Positions 9,554 to 19,959 of a stretch of DNA of 64,000 nt are shown piece by piece. The stretch comes from QVMM01 sp047030855. Lineage in GTDB: Bacteria > Bacteroidota > Bacteroidia > Bacteroidales > Dysgonomonadaceae. The stretch covers positions 868,001 to 932,000 of the forward strand of contig JBKYIJ010000008.1 in the NCBI GenBank assembly GCA_047030855.1, in the 5' to 3' direction. The notes beneath the pieces were generated by a model that searched no databases, was not told where the DNA came from, and saw only the letters and a program-made list of their open reading frames with translations. The stretch's first letter is position 1; the number at the start of each line of letters is the position of its first letter. Position numbers and translations under genes: made by a program.

Positions 9554-10929
9554 TTCGAAATATATCTTTCTTCCAAATATTCCTTTATTTCATCCAGCAT
9601 CTGATCTATATCGCCTGCCCCCAAGGTCAGCAATACGTCAAAATCTTTACTTTCAAGAACGCTTATTAACTCTTCTTTTTTACACAATGTTTTCGGACAA
9701 GTTACCTTATCTAATATAATCTTAGACGTAACGCCTTCTATCGGTTTTTCACGGGCGGGATAAATATCAAGTAATATAAGTTCGTCGAGTAAAGACAAAC
9801 TCTGAGCAAATTCGTCCGCAAAATCGCGGGTACGGCTGTATAAATGTGGTTGAAAAACGCCCAATACTTTCTTATCCGGATATATTTCTTTTACCGAACT
9901 TATGCTTGCCGCCAACTCTCTGGGATGATGTGCATAATCGTCAATGAATACTATTTCATCGGTTTTCAGATGAAAATCAAATCTTCTTTTCGCGCCTTGA
10001 TAAGATGCTATGCCGCCACGAAGCTCATCGGCAGTCGCCCCATTCAACCAAGCAACAGCCATTGCCGCTATCGCATTTTCTATGTTTATATGAATCGGAA
10101 CGCCAAGTTCAACGTTCTTTATTGTTTCCTTCGGTGTTATGAAATCAAAGAATATTTCCCCGTCCTTAATTTTTATGTTTTCGGAACGAAAATCTCCGTG
10201 CGTTATCGAATATGTATAAACTTTTACATCCTTGCCCGTTTTGGGATTCAACTTAGTATTGTGTTTTAACACCAAAGCACCACCGGGAATTATAAGGCTT
10301 GTAAACTTTTCGAAACTCTTGATATATTCTTCTTCCGTTCCGTAAATATCCAGATGATCGGGATCGACAGAGGATACGACAGCCATATAAGGATGCAGCC
10401 AGTGAAAAGACCTGTCGTATTCGTCAGCTTCTATTACCGTAAATTCACTCTTCTCCGATAACATCAGATTGCTGTTGTAGTTTTTGAGTATTCCTCCCAA
10501 GAAAGCATTACAATCCAAATGCGATTGTTTCAGAATATGGGCAAGCATACTCGATATAGTGGTTTTCCCGTGTGTTCCCGCACAGCAAAGTGCCTTACTT
10601 GTTTTCGTAATTTCGCCCAATATCTGGGCGCGTTTATGCAACTCATAGCCGTTTGTCTGAAAATAATTCATCTCCTTACTGTCAGAAGGTATGGCAGGAG
10701 TATAAACGATCAACGTATCCTGCGGATTTTTACAAAACTCGGGTATAAGATCAATATCATCAGTATAGTGAATCGCAGCACCTTCTGCCGTTAATTCCTT
10801 CGTCAAAGGAGTTTCAGTCCTGTCATACCCTCCTACTCTCTTTCCCTGAGACAGAAAATACCGAGCCAAGTTGCTCATTCCGATTCCGCCGATACCGAGA
10901 AAATATATATTTTTTATATTAGTGTCCAT
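9550..10929 (-). CDS. murC: UDP-N-acetylmuramate--L-alanine ligase MurC
   Basis: 459 residues, normal for the family. Cytoplasmic ATP-dependent ligase that adds L-alanine to UDP-MurNAc. The N-terminal Rossmann motif FLGIGGIGMSNLA is at residues 10-22, the Mur ligase P-loop CAGTHGKTTISSMLA at about 116-130, then EADEYDRSF and the C-terminal domain start DDYAHHPRE. Its start overlaps the end of murG by 11 bases and its stop overlaps ftsQ, so translation of the three is probably coupled. Confidence 0.98.
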   Translation of the reverse strand: MDTNIKNIYFLGIGGIGMSNLARYFLSQGKRVGGYDRTETPLTKELTAEGAAIHYTDDIDLIPEFCKNPQDTLIVYTPAIPSDSKEMNYFQTNGYELHKRAQILGEITKTSKALCCAGTHGKTTISSMLAHILKQSHLDCNAFLGGILKNYNSNLMLSEKSEFTVIEADEYDRSFHWLHPYMAVVSSVDPDHLDIYGTEEEYIKSFEKFTSLIIPGGALVLKHNTKLNPKTGKDVKVYTYSITHGDFRSENIKIKDGEIFFDFITPKETIKNVELGVPIHINIENAIAAMAVAWLNGATADELRGGIASYQGAKRRFDFHLKTDEIVFIDDYAHHPRELAASISSVKEIYPDKKVLGVFQPHLYSRTRDFADEFAQSLSLLDELILLDIYPAREKPIEGVTSKIILDKVTCPKTLCKKEELISVLESKDFDVLLTLGAGDIDQMLDEIKEYLEERYISK

Positions 10930-12054
10930 ATTCTTTTTCGAGTTTATCTTTTACGAGTTTCAGAATCTCATCCACAATCCGGTTTGCCGAGTCGGGCTGT
11001 GCAAATTTCGAGATGTTCTCGGACAGGACGTCAAGCAACCCCTGATCTTTTACCATTTCCAAAGCGGTAGGTATAAGAAGTTCCTGCGCACTTGCATCAG
11101 GTATCAGTAACGCCGCTTTTTTATCGACTAACGCTTTGGCATTCTTCGTCTGATGATCTTCCGCCACGTTAGGGGACGGAACTAAGATCGCGGGTTTCTT
11201 CAGCAACGCGAGTTCGGATATCGATCCCGCCCCTGCCCTTGAGATTACCAGATCAGCCACCTTGTAGGCATAATTCATCCGGTCTATGAACGGATATAAA
11301 CGTATGTTTGCGGAGCCCCTTCTGTTCGGTAATTCCAAGAAAAGTTCATGAAAATACAACTCTCCAGCCTGCCAGATGATCTGAACATCCGACTCGCCGA
11401 TCAACTCCAGATTTTCTTGAATACTTCTGTTTATCTGTCTTGCCCCTAAACTTCCGCCTATAACCAGAATGGTTCTTTTAGAAGGATTCAAGTCAAAAAA
11501 CGCATAAGCTTCGTCCTTTGAAAAATTTTGATTCAATAAATTTTCCCGACACGGATTGCCTGTAATAACAATCTTTTCTTTTGGAAAATATTTTTCCATA
11601 CCTTCATACGCCACGCATATTGTCGAAGCACTTTTTGCCAGATAACGGTTCGTAATTCCGGGATAGGAATTCTGTTCCTGCAACAGGATCGGAATCCTGC
11701 TCGACGATGCAGCCTTCATCAGAGGTCCGCTGGCATAACCGCCTACTCCGACCGCTATATGCGGATTGAAATTGCGGACAATCTTTTTTTGCTCTGCGGA
11801 TGCTTTTTTGCAGCATCCAAAAAACTTTGAGGTTTTTATGTAATTTTTTTTCTGTTAAATCCTTCGATCGGCAACCCTATAATATCATATCCCGCATCGG
11901 GGACACGCCTCATTTCCATTTTGTGTTCCGCCCCAACGAACAAAATCTCCGCATTGTCGGGAAACCGTTTCATTATGGCGTCAGCAATAGATATTGCAGG
12001 GAAAATATGTCCTCCTGTTCCACCTCCGCTAATAATCACTCTTATTTTTCCCAT
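10919..12054 (-). CDS. murG: MurG glycosyltransferase, two frameshifts
   Basis: UDP-GlcNAc:lipid I transferase that makes lipid II at the inner face of the membrane. The first piece (from ATG 12054) has the glycine loop SGGGTGGHIFPAI near residues 9-21. The last piece has the second glycine loop GGSLGARQIN and the donor-site region RAGAGSISELALLKKPAILV. The frame is lost at an 8-T run (11844-11851, + strand) and again at a 7-T run (11784-11790). Repairing both gives one continuous protein containing GVGGYASGPLMKA, also conserved. MurG is essential and single copy in nearly all bacteria, so I infer sequence errors. The start lies 3 bases after the ftsW stop. Confidence 0.93.
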
Positions 12055-12057
12055 AAC

Positions 12058-13260
12058 CTATTCAAATTGAACGTTTGCAATATCTTCATCTACATCTTCA
12101 TGCTCCTCTTCCTTAATATTCGAACAAGCAAGTATAATCCCGAAATATATACACGTTATTATGGTTGAAGTCCCTCCCCTGCTTATCAAGGGAAGCGGTT
12201 GTCCCGTGACAGGTATGAGATTCACGGCAACAGCCATATTAATCAATGCCTGCATTGTAAGCATCAGAGCCGATCCCATCAACAAGTATTTGGGAAACAG
12301 CTTCTCGCACTTTCTTGCCAGCATTCCTGCCCTGATGATCAGGGCGAAATAAAGCAGCAGAACAACAATTCCACCGATTAAACCCATTTCTTCCAGAATA
12401 ATAGCATAGATAAAATCGGAATACGCCTGCGGCAGGAAATCCCTTTCCATTCCGCTTCCCGGTAGTCCGATAACATTTCCGTTCGCTATTGCGATTTTGG
12501 CATGAGTCGGCTGGAAATTATATTTTGTAATCACATATTCCGACGGATCGGCGGCACCTTCAAGTTGAGGTTCGTCCGAATGTCTGTCTATACGGGCCTT
12601 CCAAGTGGCAAACCTGTCGGGGAAATATTTGTCCATTGCGGATTCAGGCACTAATTTCAATATACCGCCTAACAACAAAGCAAAAGTTACACAAGCAATA
12701 ACGATTATTGCAAGTTTTTTCCACGCAACTTGTCCGATAAACATCATCAGAAAACAAACCACGAATAACAAAAAAGCCGTGGAAAGGTTTTCGGGAACTA
12801 TAAGGATACAAGTTACGCCTATCCCGATAATAATTATTTTAAAAATGGATTTTTCATTCTGGGCATTCATCCTGCTCAGAAAAAATGCCATAAACCCTAC
12901 CGCCGCAAGTTTTGCGATCTCGGAAGGCTGTATGGTTATAGCGCCGACGCCGAGCCAGCGTTGAGCTCCGTTTACATCCGCACCGATAAACATTGTAACA
13001 ATAAGAAGTATGCACGAAAGAGGCAGCACCAAAATCAGAAGAGAAAAAAGTTTGGTAGGCACCCTTTGTATGAACATCACACAACCAAAGCCTATCAGTA
13101 AAAATGCGGCATGACGCAGTATAGGGCTCCAATGGCTCTGAAGCTTGTAAACAATGGTACTTGTCGCACTGAATACCTCCAATAAGGAGATAATGCACAG
13201 TAATACAAATATGCACCATATCGTCCTATCGCCTCTGAATGTTCTGCTAAAAAAATCCAT
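12058..13260 (-). CDS. ftsW: Lipid II polymerase FtsW (SEDS family)
   Basis: 400 residues with about ten membrane helices. SEDS glycosyltransferase that works with the transpeptidase FtsI at the septum. Family markers include GAQRWLGVGAITIQPSEIAKLA (about residues 97-118), KYNFQPTHAKIAIANGN, LPGSGMERDFLPQAYSDFIYA and the C-terminal PVTGQPLPLISRGGTSTI. The order murD, ftsW, murG is the standard one in dcw clusters and favours FtsW over RodA. Confidence 0.96.
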   Translation of the reverse strand: MDFFSRTFRGDRTIWCIFVLLCIISLLEVFSATSTIVYKLQSHWSPILRHAAFLLIGFGCVMFIQRVPTKLFSLLILVLPLSCILLIVTMFIGADVNGAQRWLGVGAITIQPSEIAKLAAVGFMAFFLSRMNAQNEKSIFKIIIIGIGVTCILIVPENLSTAFLLFVVCFLMMFIGQVAWKKLAIIVIACVTFALLLGGILKLVPESAMDKYFPDRFATWKARIDRHSDEPQLEGAADPSEYVITKYNFQPTHAKIAIANGNVIGLPGSGMERDFLPQAYSDFIYAIILEEMGLIGGIVVLLLYFALIIRAGMLARKCEKLFPKYLLMGSALMLTMQALINMAVAVNLIPVTGQPLPLISRGGTSTIITCIYFGIILACSNIKEEEHEDVDEDIANVQFE

Positions 13261-13280
13261 ATAGTAAAACTAAACTGTTC

Positions 13281-14625
13281 TTATAATTTTCTCACGCAAG
13301 CCTTAAACTGGTCGCCCCTGTCTTCATAATTCTTGAACAAGTCGAAACTTGCACAGCATGGCGACAACAACACGGTATCTCCTTCTTTGGCAGAACGGTA
13401 TGCTTTTTCAACAGCTTCCTGCATCGAGCGTACATCCTGAATATCCGTTACCTTTCCGTCAAAAAAACTATGCAGTTTGGAATTATCAACTCCCAGAAAA
13501 ATAAGGGTATGTACTTTATTTTTGACAAGTTCCTCGATTTCTGAGTAATCGTTCCCTTTATCAGTTCCTCCCAATATGAGAACGACTTTCGTCTTCATGC
13601 TCTGTAAGGCATACCAGCATGAGTTTACGTTGGTAGCCTTCGAGTCGTTTATAAACTCGATGCCTCTCACACGGGCTACTTTTTCGAGACGGTGCTCGAC
13701 ACCTTTAAAGTCCGAAAGCGATTCTCTCAGTTTATCATCCGATATGTCCAACAATTTCGCCGCTATTCCTGAAGCAAGCGAGTTGTACAGGTTGTGAGTG
13801 CCTGTAAGCGCTAATAAATCTTGTTCCATTTTAAAAACAGATTTAGGGGTATTTATTACTATCGTCCCGTTTTCCGCATAGGCGGAAACTCCTTCTTCCT
13901 TCTTTTCGGAAAAAGAAAACAGGCGACTGTTTATCATTATTGTCTTAAACTCTTCTTTCACGACAGGATCGTCCGCCCAGAAAATAAAGGCATCCTTTTC
14001 CGTCTGATTTTGAGTGATCCGCATTTTAGCGGCAGCATATTTCTTAAAATCATGATCGTAACGATCGAGATGATCGGGTGTTATATTCAGCAAAACAGCG
14101 ATATCCGCTTTAAACTTATACATATTATCGAGTTGGAAGCTGCTCAGTTCCAGAACATAATAATCATAATCATCCTCAGCAACCTGCCTTGCAAAACTCT
14201 TCCCGATATTTCCTCCCAGCCCGACGTTCAATCCTGCCGATTTCAGTATATGGTAGATCAGGCTCGTAGTGGTAGTCTTGCCGTTACTGCCTGTTATGCA
14301 TATTTTCTTGGCATTCGTATATCTTCCTGCAAATTCTATTTCGGAAACAATCGGAATATTTCGAGCGACAGCTTTCTGTATAAGCGGATTATCGTTAGGT
14401 ATACCCGGACTTTTTACAATCTCCGAAGCGGATAATATAATATCTTCCGTATGTCCGTTTTCCTCATAAGGAATGGCATACTTGTCAAGTTCCGTTTTAT
14501 ACTTGTCCTGCAAAGTTTTATACTCCGACAAAAAAAACGTCGAACCCCTTGACTTTGGCCAATACGGCTGAACCGACTCCGCTTTCGCCGCCGCCCAAAA
14601 CCACTATTTTTGTATCGTTTTTCAT
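13281..14625 (-). CDS. murD: UDP-N-acetylmuramoylalanine--D-glutamate ligase MurD, one frameshift
   Basis: Cytoplasmic Mur ligase that adds D-glutamate to UDP-MurNAc-L-Ala. The ATG at 14625 begins MKNDTKIVVLGGGESGVGSA, the N-terminal Rossmann motif. An 8-A run (14530-14537, + strand) then shifts the frame, and the rest is read from about 14531 on. The P-loop is CITGSNGKTTTTSL, with the DSKATN segment and an HRLE motif further on. The start codon overlaps the mraY stop (TAATG). A stop soon after the run appears only if it is read as 8 bases; the restored protein has the normal length of about 447 residues. Confidence 0.94.
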
Positions 14626-15889
14626 TATCTCATTTTCAAAGTAACGAGCGTCAATGCCGCCAATATTATCCCTATAAGCCAGAACCGAACAACGATTTTC
14701 GATTCGGGTACAGGATTAATGGGTTTCTGTATCCTTGCCACAATGCCTGCATTCCCAGCTTTTTGGAAATGGTGGTGCAAAGGCGTCATTTTAAATATCC
14801 GCCGTCCTTCTCCGTATTTCTTTTTTTGTAAATTTGAAGTAGAACACCTGTACCATAACCGAAATACTTTCTACAAAAAATACGCCGCACAATATCGGAA
14901 GTAATAATTCTTTATGAATAATCACGGCAAACACCCCGATAATACCGCCGAGCGTAAGGCTTCCCGTATCGCCCATAAACACCTGTGCGGGATAGGCGTT
15001 ATACCAAAGGAATCCGACAGTGGCTCCGATAAAAGCAGCAGCAAATACAACAAGCTCTTCACTGCCGGGAATGAACATGATGTTAAGGTATGCCGCAAAC
15101 TCGACGTGCCCCGACACATAAGCCAGTATTCCAAGCGTAACCCCGATTATGGCGGAACTTCCTGCCGCCAAGCCGTCAAGCCCGTCGGTCAGGTTTGCAC
15201 CGTTAGAAACCGCCGTTACTATAAATATCACGACTATTACAAACAGTATCCATGCGGCGGGAGTAGTGTATTTTCCCAAAAAGCTTACAAAATACTCGTA
15301 ATCGAGATTGTTGTTTTTGAAAAAAGGTATTGTTGTTTGGGTTGATTTTACTCCCTCAACTTCATATGTCACTTTTTCTATTACATTATTCTCATTTCTT
15401 ATTTCAGTGTTTTCCTTTACTATTACCGCAGGACTTAGATATAGCGTGATCCCGACAATCAGCCCCAATCCTATTTGTGCGATTATTTTGAATCTTCCGT
15501 GCAATCCTTCCTTGTCCTTCTTGAATACTTTTATATAGTCGTCCAAAAAAGCCTAAACTTCCCAGCCAAAGGGTAGTGATTATCATCAATATGATATACA
15601 CGTTCTCAAGTTTTGCCAGAAGCAGCACAGGAATCAATATCGCAACGATAATGATGATACCGCCCATTGTAGGAGTTCCTTTTTTACTTAGCTGACCTTC
15701 GAGCCCGAGATTACGGACAAGTTCTCCTATTTGCAGCAACTGCAATTTATTAATGATCTTTCGTCCTATGATCGTAGATATAAGCAAAGCAAGTATCATA
15801 CTCAAAGCCGAACGAAACGACACATACCGAAACATCCCTGCTCCGGGAAAATCCAACTGATCTAAAAAATTGAATAAATAATATAACAT
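14625..15889 (-). CDS. mraY: Phospho-MurNAc-pentapeptide transferase MraY, two frameshifts
   Basis: Inner-membrane enzyme that makes lipid I from UDP-MurNAc-pentapeptide and undecaprenyl phosphate. The N-terminal piece has the KKGTPTMGGIIII motif. After a shift at a 6-A run (15545-15550), LGFLDDYIKVFKK, NLTDGLDGLAAGSS and VFMGDTGSLTLGG follow; these contain the catalytic aspartates. A second shift at a 7-T run (14821-14827) hides the last conserved motif MTPLHHHFQKAG and the final helix. Between helices there is an extra region of about 50 residues (around VKENTEIRNENNVIEKVTYE), which I believe is common in Bacteroidota MraY. The restored length is about 420 residues. Confidence 0.94.
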
Positions 15890-15910
15890 CTCCTTTATTT
15901 AAACTTTACA

Positions 15911-17372
15911 TTATGCTTCAAAAATACCTTTCACTACTTCTTTATCATCGAAATGATGCTTAACGCCTTTAATGTCCTGATAATCTTCGTGCCCTTTACC
16001 TGCAATCAGGATAACATCGCCCTCTTTAGCAATCGTGCAGGCGGTTTTTATTGCCTGTGCACGATCGGTAATAAGCAGCGTTTTCTTCATCTGTGCCGAA
16101 TCCAGACCGTCCGCCATATCGTTTATAATAGCTTCGGGTTCTTCAAATCTCGGATTGTCGGATGTCAGTATAACCTGATCGCTCAACTTCACCGCTTCAC
16201 GCGCCATAATAGGGCGTTTGGTTCTGTCACGGTTTCCGCCACAGCCCACTACGGTTATTACTTTTCCTTGCCCTTCGAGAACCTCATGTATTGCTTCCAG
16301 AACGTTAGTCAATGCGTCGGGAGTATGGGCATAATCTACAATAGCCGTATAACCCTGCGGAGACTTGATCGTCTCGAAACGTCCCGAAACAGGCTTCAAC
16401 GTACTCATAACAACCAATACATCTTCAGGCTTTTGTCCTAACAGTATGCCTGTCCCGTATACAGCAAGAAGATTATAAACATTAAACACTCCGACAAAAT
16501 GCACTTCAAGCTCTTTGCTGTTTATTTCGATGGATGTTCCGTCAAAATGTTTTTCAATAATGCGCCCTTTAAAGTCTGCAAGCGTTTTAACCGCATATGT
16601 ATATTTTTTTGCCTTTGTATTCTGGAGCATTACCAATCCGTTTTTGTCATCCAGATTAGTCAGTGCGAAAGCCGTTTGAGGAAGATTGTCGAAAAACGCT
16701 TTTTTCGCTTTCAGGTATTCTTCCATTGTTTTATGATAATCAAGATGATCCTGCGTCAGATTGGTAAATACGCCTCCCGTATATTCCAGACCGCTGATCC
16801 TCTTCTGGTGAATGGCGTGTGAACTGACTTCCATAAAAGCATATTCACAACCTGCGTCAACCATTTTAGCCAACATCATATTCAAAGTTATAGGATCGGG
16901 AGTCGTATGCGTTGCAGGATATTTCTCGTCCACAACATAGTTGCAGACAGTAGAAAGCAGCCCCGATTTATGCCCGAGCTTCATAAACATCCGGTAGAGC
17001 AACGTTGCTATTGTCGTTTTACCGTTTGTACCAGTAACTCCTACAAGTTTTAATTTTTTTCGAAGGTTCACCATACCATTTGCTCGCTATTTTCCCCGTA
17101 GCGTCGGCGGCGTCTTTTACTTTTACGTAAGTTATATTATAATCGGCATACCTGCCTTTGTCAAAGTCCGTTTCGTATACAATAACGCCTGCTCCGTTCG
17201 TTATCGCATTTTCAATATATAAATGTCCGTCAACCTGAACTCCTTTTAAAGCTGTAAATATAAAATTCTTTTCAGCCTTTCTGGAGTCGGATGCGATTCC
17301 TTTCACATCAACGTCTGTGCTTCCTTCTATTTTTATTATATCGGTATCGGTAAGAAGATCATTTAATTTCAT
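15911..17372 (-). CDS. murE: MurE, UDP-MurNAc-tripeptide synthetase (meso-diaminopimelate type), one frameshift
   Basis: Cytoplasmic ligase adding the third amino acid of the peptidoglycan stem. The N-terminal domain is read from ATG 17372 (DVDVKGIASDSRKAEKNFIF). The frame is lost at a 7-T run (17054-17060, + strand), just before the P-loop VGVTGTNGKTTIATLL. Later motifs are EVSSHAIHQKRI, DYAHTPDAL and SDNPRFEEP. DNPR is the motif that selects meso-diaminopimelate over lysine, as expected in Gram-negative bacteria. The restored length is about 487 residues. It lies between ftsI (17 bases) and mraY (21 bases). Confidence 0.95.
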
Positions 17373-17389
17373 AATCTCATGTATTTATA

Positions 17390-19603
17390 TTATTCAAGAT
17401 GTATATTAATATGCGTGCCGCGTACGATATGCGTACCGGGCGTTATGGACTGGCTTACAACCTTTCCCGCGCCGGATAGGGAGACCCTAAGTCCCGAATG
17501 TTCCAAAGCAAAAAGGGCATCGCGCGCTCCCATTCCCGTAACGTCGGGGACAAGATCGGGAGAAACTTCTTTCCTTTTCATTTCAACCTTATCGGGTTCA
17601 GCAATACAGGATATCCAATTACCCGAAGCATCCAGATCCTTAAACGGAATATCCAATTGGCTAAAAAGGTATTTAGTCTTATCGTATGCTCCGTTTTTCA
17701 CAAAAACTTTACGGGCAAAGCCTGTCGAGTCCGCTTTATAATCTTTGGGAGTTAATCTGAAACTTTGTGCATATACGCGTTCTGCTATATTTTTAAAAAC
17801 CGCACCGGGCATACCGCCTCCCGAAGGAATTCCTTTTGGACGCCTGATACCGACAAAGCACGTATATTTCGGTTTATCGGCGGGAAAATAACCGCAGAAA
17901 GAAACGTAGTAGCCGCTGTAACTGCCTCCTGTGGCAATCAGGGCTGTTCCTGTTTTTCCCGCAATCTCAAACAAGTCGCTGTCCACGACTTTTGCCGTAC
18001 CGTTTGTAACCACCTTACGCAAAATGTCTTTAATTTGAGCCAACGTCCTTTCCGAACATAAAGACGGGTTTATTACTTCCGTTCCGAACTCCTCGACAAC
18101 TTTTCCGTTCCTGAGAAATTCTTTCGTTATAAACGGTTTTATCATCTTTCCGTTGTTTGCGATCCCGTTATAAAACATCAGCATATAGATCGGCGGAACC
18201 TGAGTTTCGTATCCGAACGACATCCAAGCCAACGTGGTTTTTGACCACGGATTCGCCTTGTCTTTCGGATGCCTTATATTGACGGTTCCTTCACGTCCTT
18301 TCAGCGGAACGTCCCAATCTATTTTTTTTGTCAGACCGAAGTCGTATATATGTTGCACATATTTTTCGGGATTGTTTTCATACGCTTTGAGGATCGCTTT
18401 CGAAATTACAACGTTGGAAGATACTTCCATGCCTTCGGTCAATGTCAGAAAACCCCGATCCTGACCTTTTCTCCAGTAGTGATCCCTGATCTGTCTCCTG
18501 TTGTATTCATAAACGCCGTTTCCGACATAGAAAGAATCTTCGGGCGTAATAAGCCCGTCCTCCAAGGCAGCCATCACCGAAACGGTTTTGAATGTAGATC
18601 CCGGCTCCGACATGTACGAAAACGCATTCGGATTTCCTTCGGCATATATCCCTGTCGCAATCCTGTCGAGATTCGATATTCCTTTAATCTCACCCGTTTC
18701 CACTTCCATTATAATGGCACAGCCCGATTCGGCATCAGTCTCCGCAAGTTTGGCATATAACGCTTTTTCAACAATATCCTGAATATCTACATCAATGGTT
18801 GTGAGTACATCCATTCCGTCCACGGCAGGGACTTCTACTATATCTATCCACCGTCCCTGAACCTTCTGGCGGTTTCTCAACCCCGAATCGCCTCTGAGAA
18901 CCACATCGTACTTCAGTTCTATTCCGCTCGCACCACCTTGATTAATGTCTTTATATATGGACCCGACCGTTCTCCCTGCCAAGCGTCCGAAAGGTTTTTT
19001 ACGCATTGTTCTTTCTTCGGCTATAAGTCCCGTTTTATTCGATCTTTGATTGAAGAAGGGAAATTTATATAATTCTTTCAGATCGAGATAGTTTATATCC
19101 CTGCGAATAATTCTCACATATCTGCTTTTCGTCCTTATCCTTTCGCTTGAGCCATTAGCCTTAGCCCTCTCCATTTGAGCCAACTCCTTACGGCTTAAAG
19201 CCCAACCGTCCATAATGATTTTCTTATACTGGGCAGCCGTCCTGTCGGGAAATTTCTGAGACAATGATTTTGACAAATCGTTGACGTATTTCATCAGAGT
19301 ATCCTTTACAATACCGTCCGCCATAAAGTCCATATATATTCCGTAAAGCGGTTCGCTGGTTGCAAGCAAACGCCCGTCACAGGCATAGATGTTACCTCTG
19401 TTGGGCAATATAACCCTGTCTTTCTTTATGGATTCTCTTTCCCCGATAGCACGCCAGAAATCTCCTTCAATGAACATGATACGGACAATGGACACCAGAA
19501 CGGCAATAAAGATGAAAGAAAGAAAAATCACAATGAAACCGTAACGGTTTATCGCAATCTTGCTTCTTTTTTCTTTCAGATTCATTTTATTATCCTCTGC
19601 CAT
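17390..19603 (-). CDS. ftsI: Septal peptidoglycan transpeptidase FtsI (PBP3-type) with PASTA domain
   Basis: 737 residues. One membrane helix (about 22-42) precedes a PBP dimerisation region and a transpeptidase domain. The catalytic SxxK is STFK at residues 336-339 (EPGSTFK), an SSN motif follows, and KTGT lies in EIAGKTGTALI. The last about 55 residues (VPDVTGMGARDALFALEHSG onward) form one PASTA domain. PASTA on FtsI is known in Bacteroidota; elsewhere it is typical of Gram-positive SpoVD/PBP2x. It cross-links septal peptidoglycan together with FtsW encoded downstream. Confidence 0.97.
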   Translation of the reverse strand: MAEDNKMNLKEKRSKIAINRYGFIVIFLSFIFIAVLVSIVRIMFIEGDFWRAIGERESIKKDRVILPNRGNIYACDGRLLATSEPLYGIYMDFMADGIVKDTLMKYVNDLSKSLSQKFPDRTAAQYKKIIMDGWALSRKELAQMERAKANGSSERIRTKSRYVRIIRRDINYLDLKELYKFPFFNQRSNKTGLIAEERTMRKKPFGRLAGRTVGSIYKDINQGGASGIELKYDVVLRGDSGLRNRQKVQGRWIDIVEVPAVDGMDVLTTIDVDIQDIVEKALYAKLAETDAESGCAIIMEVETGEIKGISNLDRIATGIYAEGNPNAFSYMSEPGSTFKTVSVMAALEDGLITPEDSFYVGNGVYEYNRRQIRDHYWRKGQDRGFLTLTEGMEVSSNVVISKAILKAYENNPEKYVQHIYDFGLTKKIDWDVPLKGREGTVNIRHPKDKANPWSKTTLAWMSFGYETQVPPIYMLMFYNGIANNGKMIKPFITKEFLRNGKVVEEFGTEVINPSLCSERTLAQIKDILRKVVTNGTAKVVDSDLFEIAGKTGTALIATGGSYSGYYVSFCGYFPADKPKYTCFVGIRRPKGIPSGGGMPGAVFKNIAERVYAQSFRLTPKDYKADSTGFARKVFVKNGAYDKTKYLFSQLDIPFKDLDASGNWISCIAEPDKVEMKRKEVSPDLVPDVTGMGARDALFALEHSGLRVSLSGAGKVVSQSITPGTHIVRGTHINIHLE

Positions 19604-19615
19604 ATTGTTTTATAG

Positions 19616-19948
19616 CTATTTCTCAATTCTGTATATAGGATCTTTCGGTATTTCAAGATTCAGCCCGTTTTTTTCAACCAATGCCTGAACCTGAGATTCA
19701 CGGCTTATACCGATCAACTCTGTCGAAATATTCAAAGATTCGTACTTAACGTCTTTCAGTTCTTTTTGCAAAGATTGTATTTCAGCCATTTTGGAAATAC
19801 AGCTGTAACGGTTGCTTATATAGAGCACTACGATGACAAAAACAACGAACAGGAAGCGAATATTCTTCATAATGATGTCCTCGGTGAGAATACTCCCGCT
19901 CAAAACATGCATCGTCCGCTTTTTTATTTCCTTTAAGTTAACTTTCAT
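19616..19948 (-). CDS. ftsL: FtsL-like divisome protein
   Basis: 110 residues. Small bitopic protein with a charged start of about 27 residues, one hydrophobic helix (about 31-47, IRFLFVVFVIVVLYIS), and a predicted short coiled coil (EIQSLQKELKDVKYESLNIS). This topology, the size and the place between rsmH and ftsI identify it as the FtsL equivalent, which recruits FtsI/FtsW with FtsQ. Sequence conservation is too low for identification without context. It lies 12 bases before ftsI. Confidence 0.85.
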   Translation of the reverse strand: MKVNLKEIKKRTMHVLSGSILTEDIIMKNIRFLFVVFVIVVLYISNRYSCISKMAEIQSLQKELKDVKYESLNISTELIGISRESQVQALVEKNGLNLEIPKDPIYRIEK

Positions 19949-19959
19949 CGAAGTTATCT

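Noticed and set aside
11784..11851. Programmed frameshifting in murG and the other Mur genes
   Set aside because: Shifts occur at several unrelated sites, with no stimulatory structure or conserved slippery heptamer, and also in non-essential genes; simple indels explain all.
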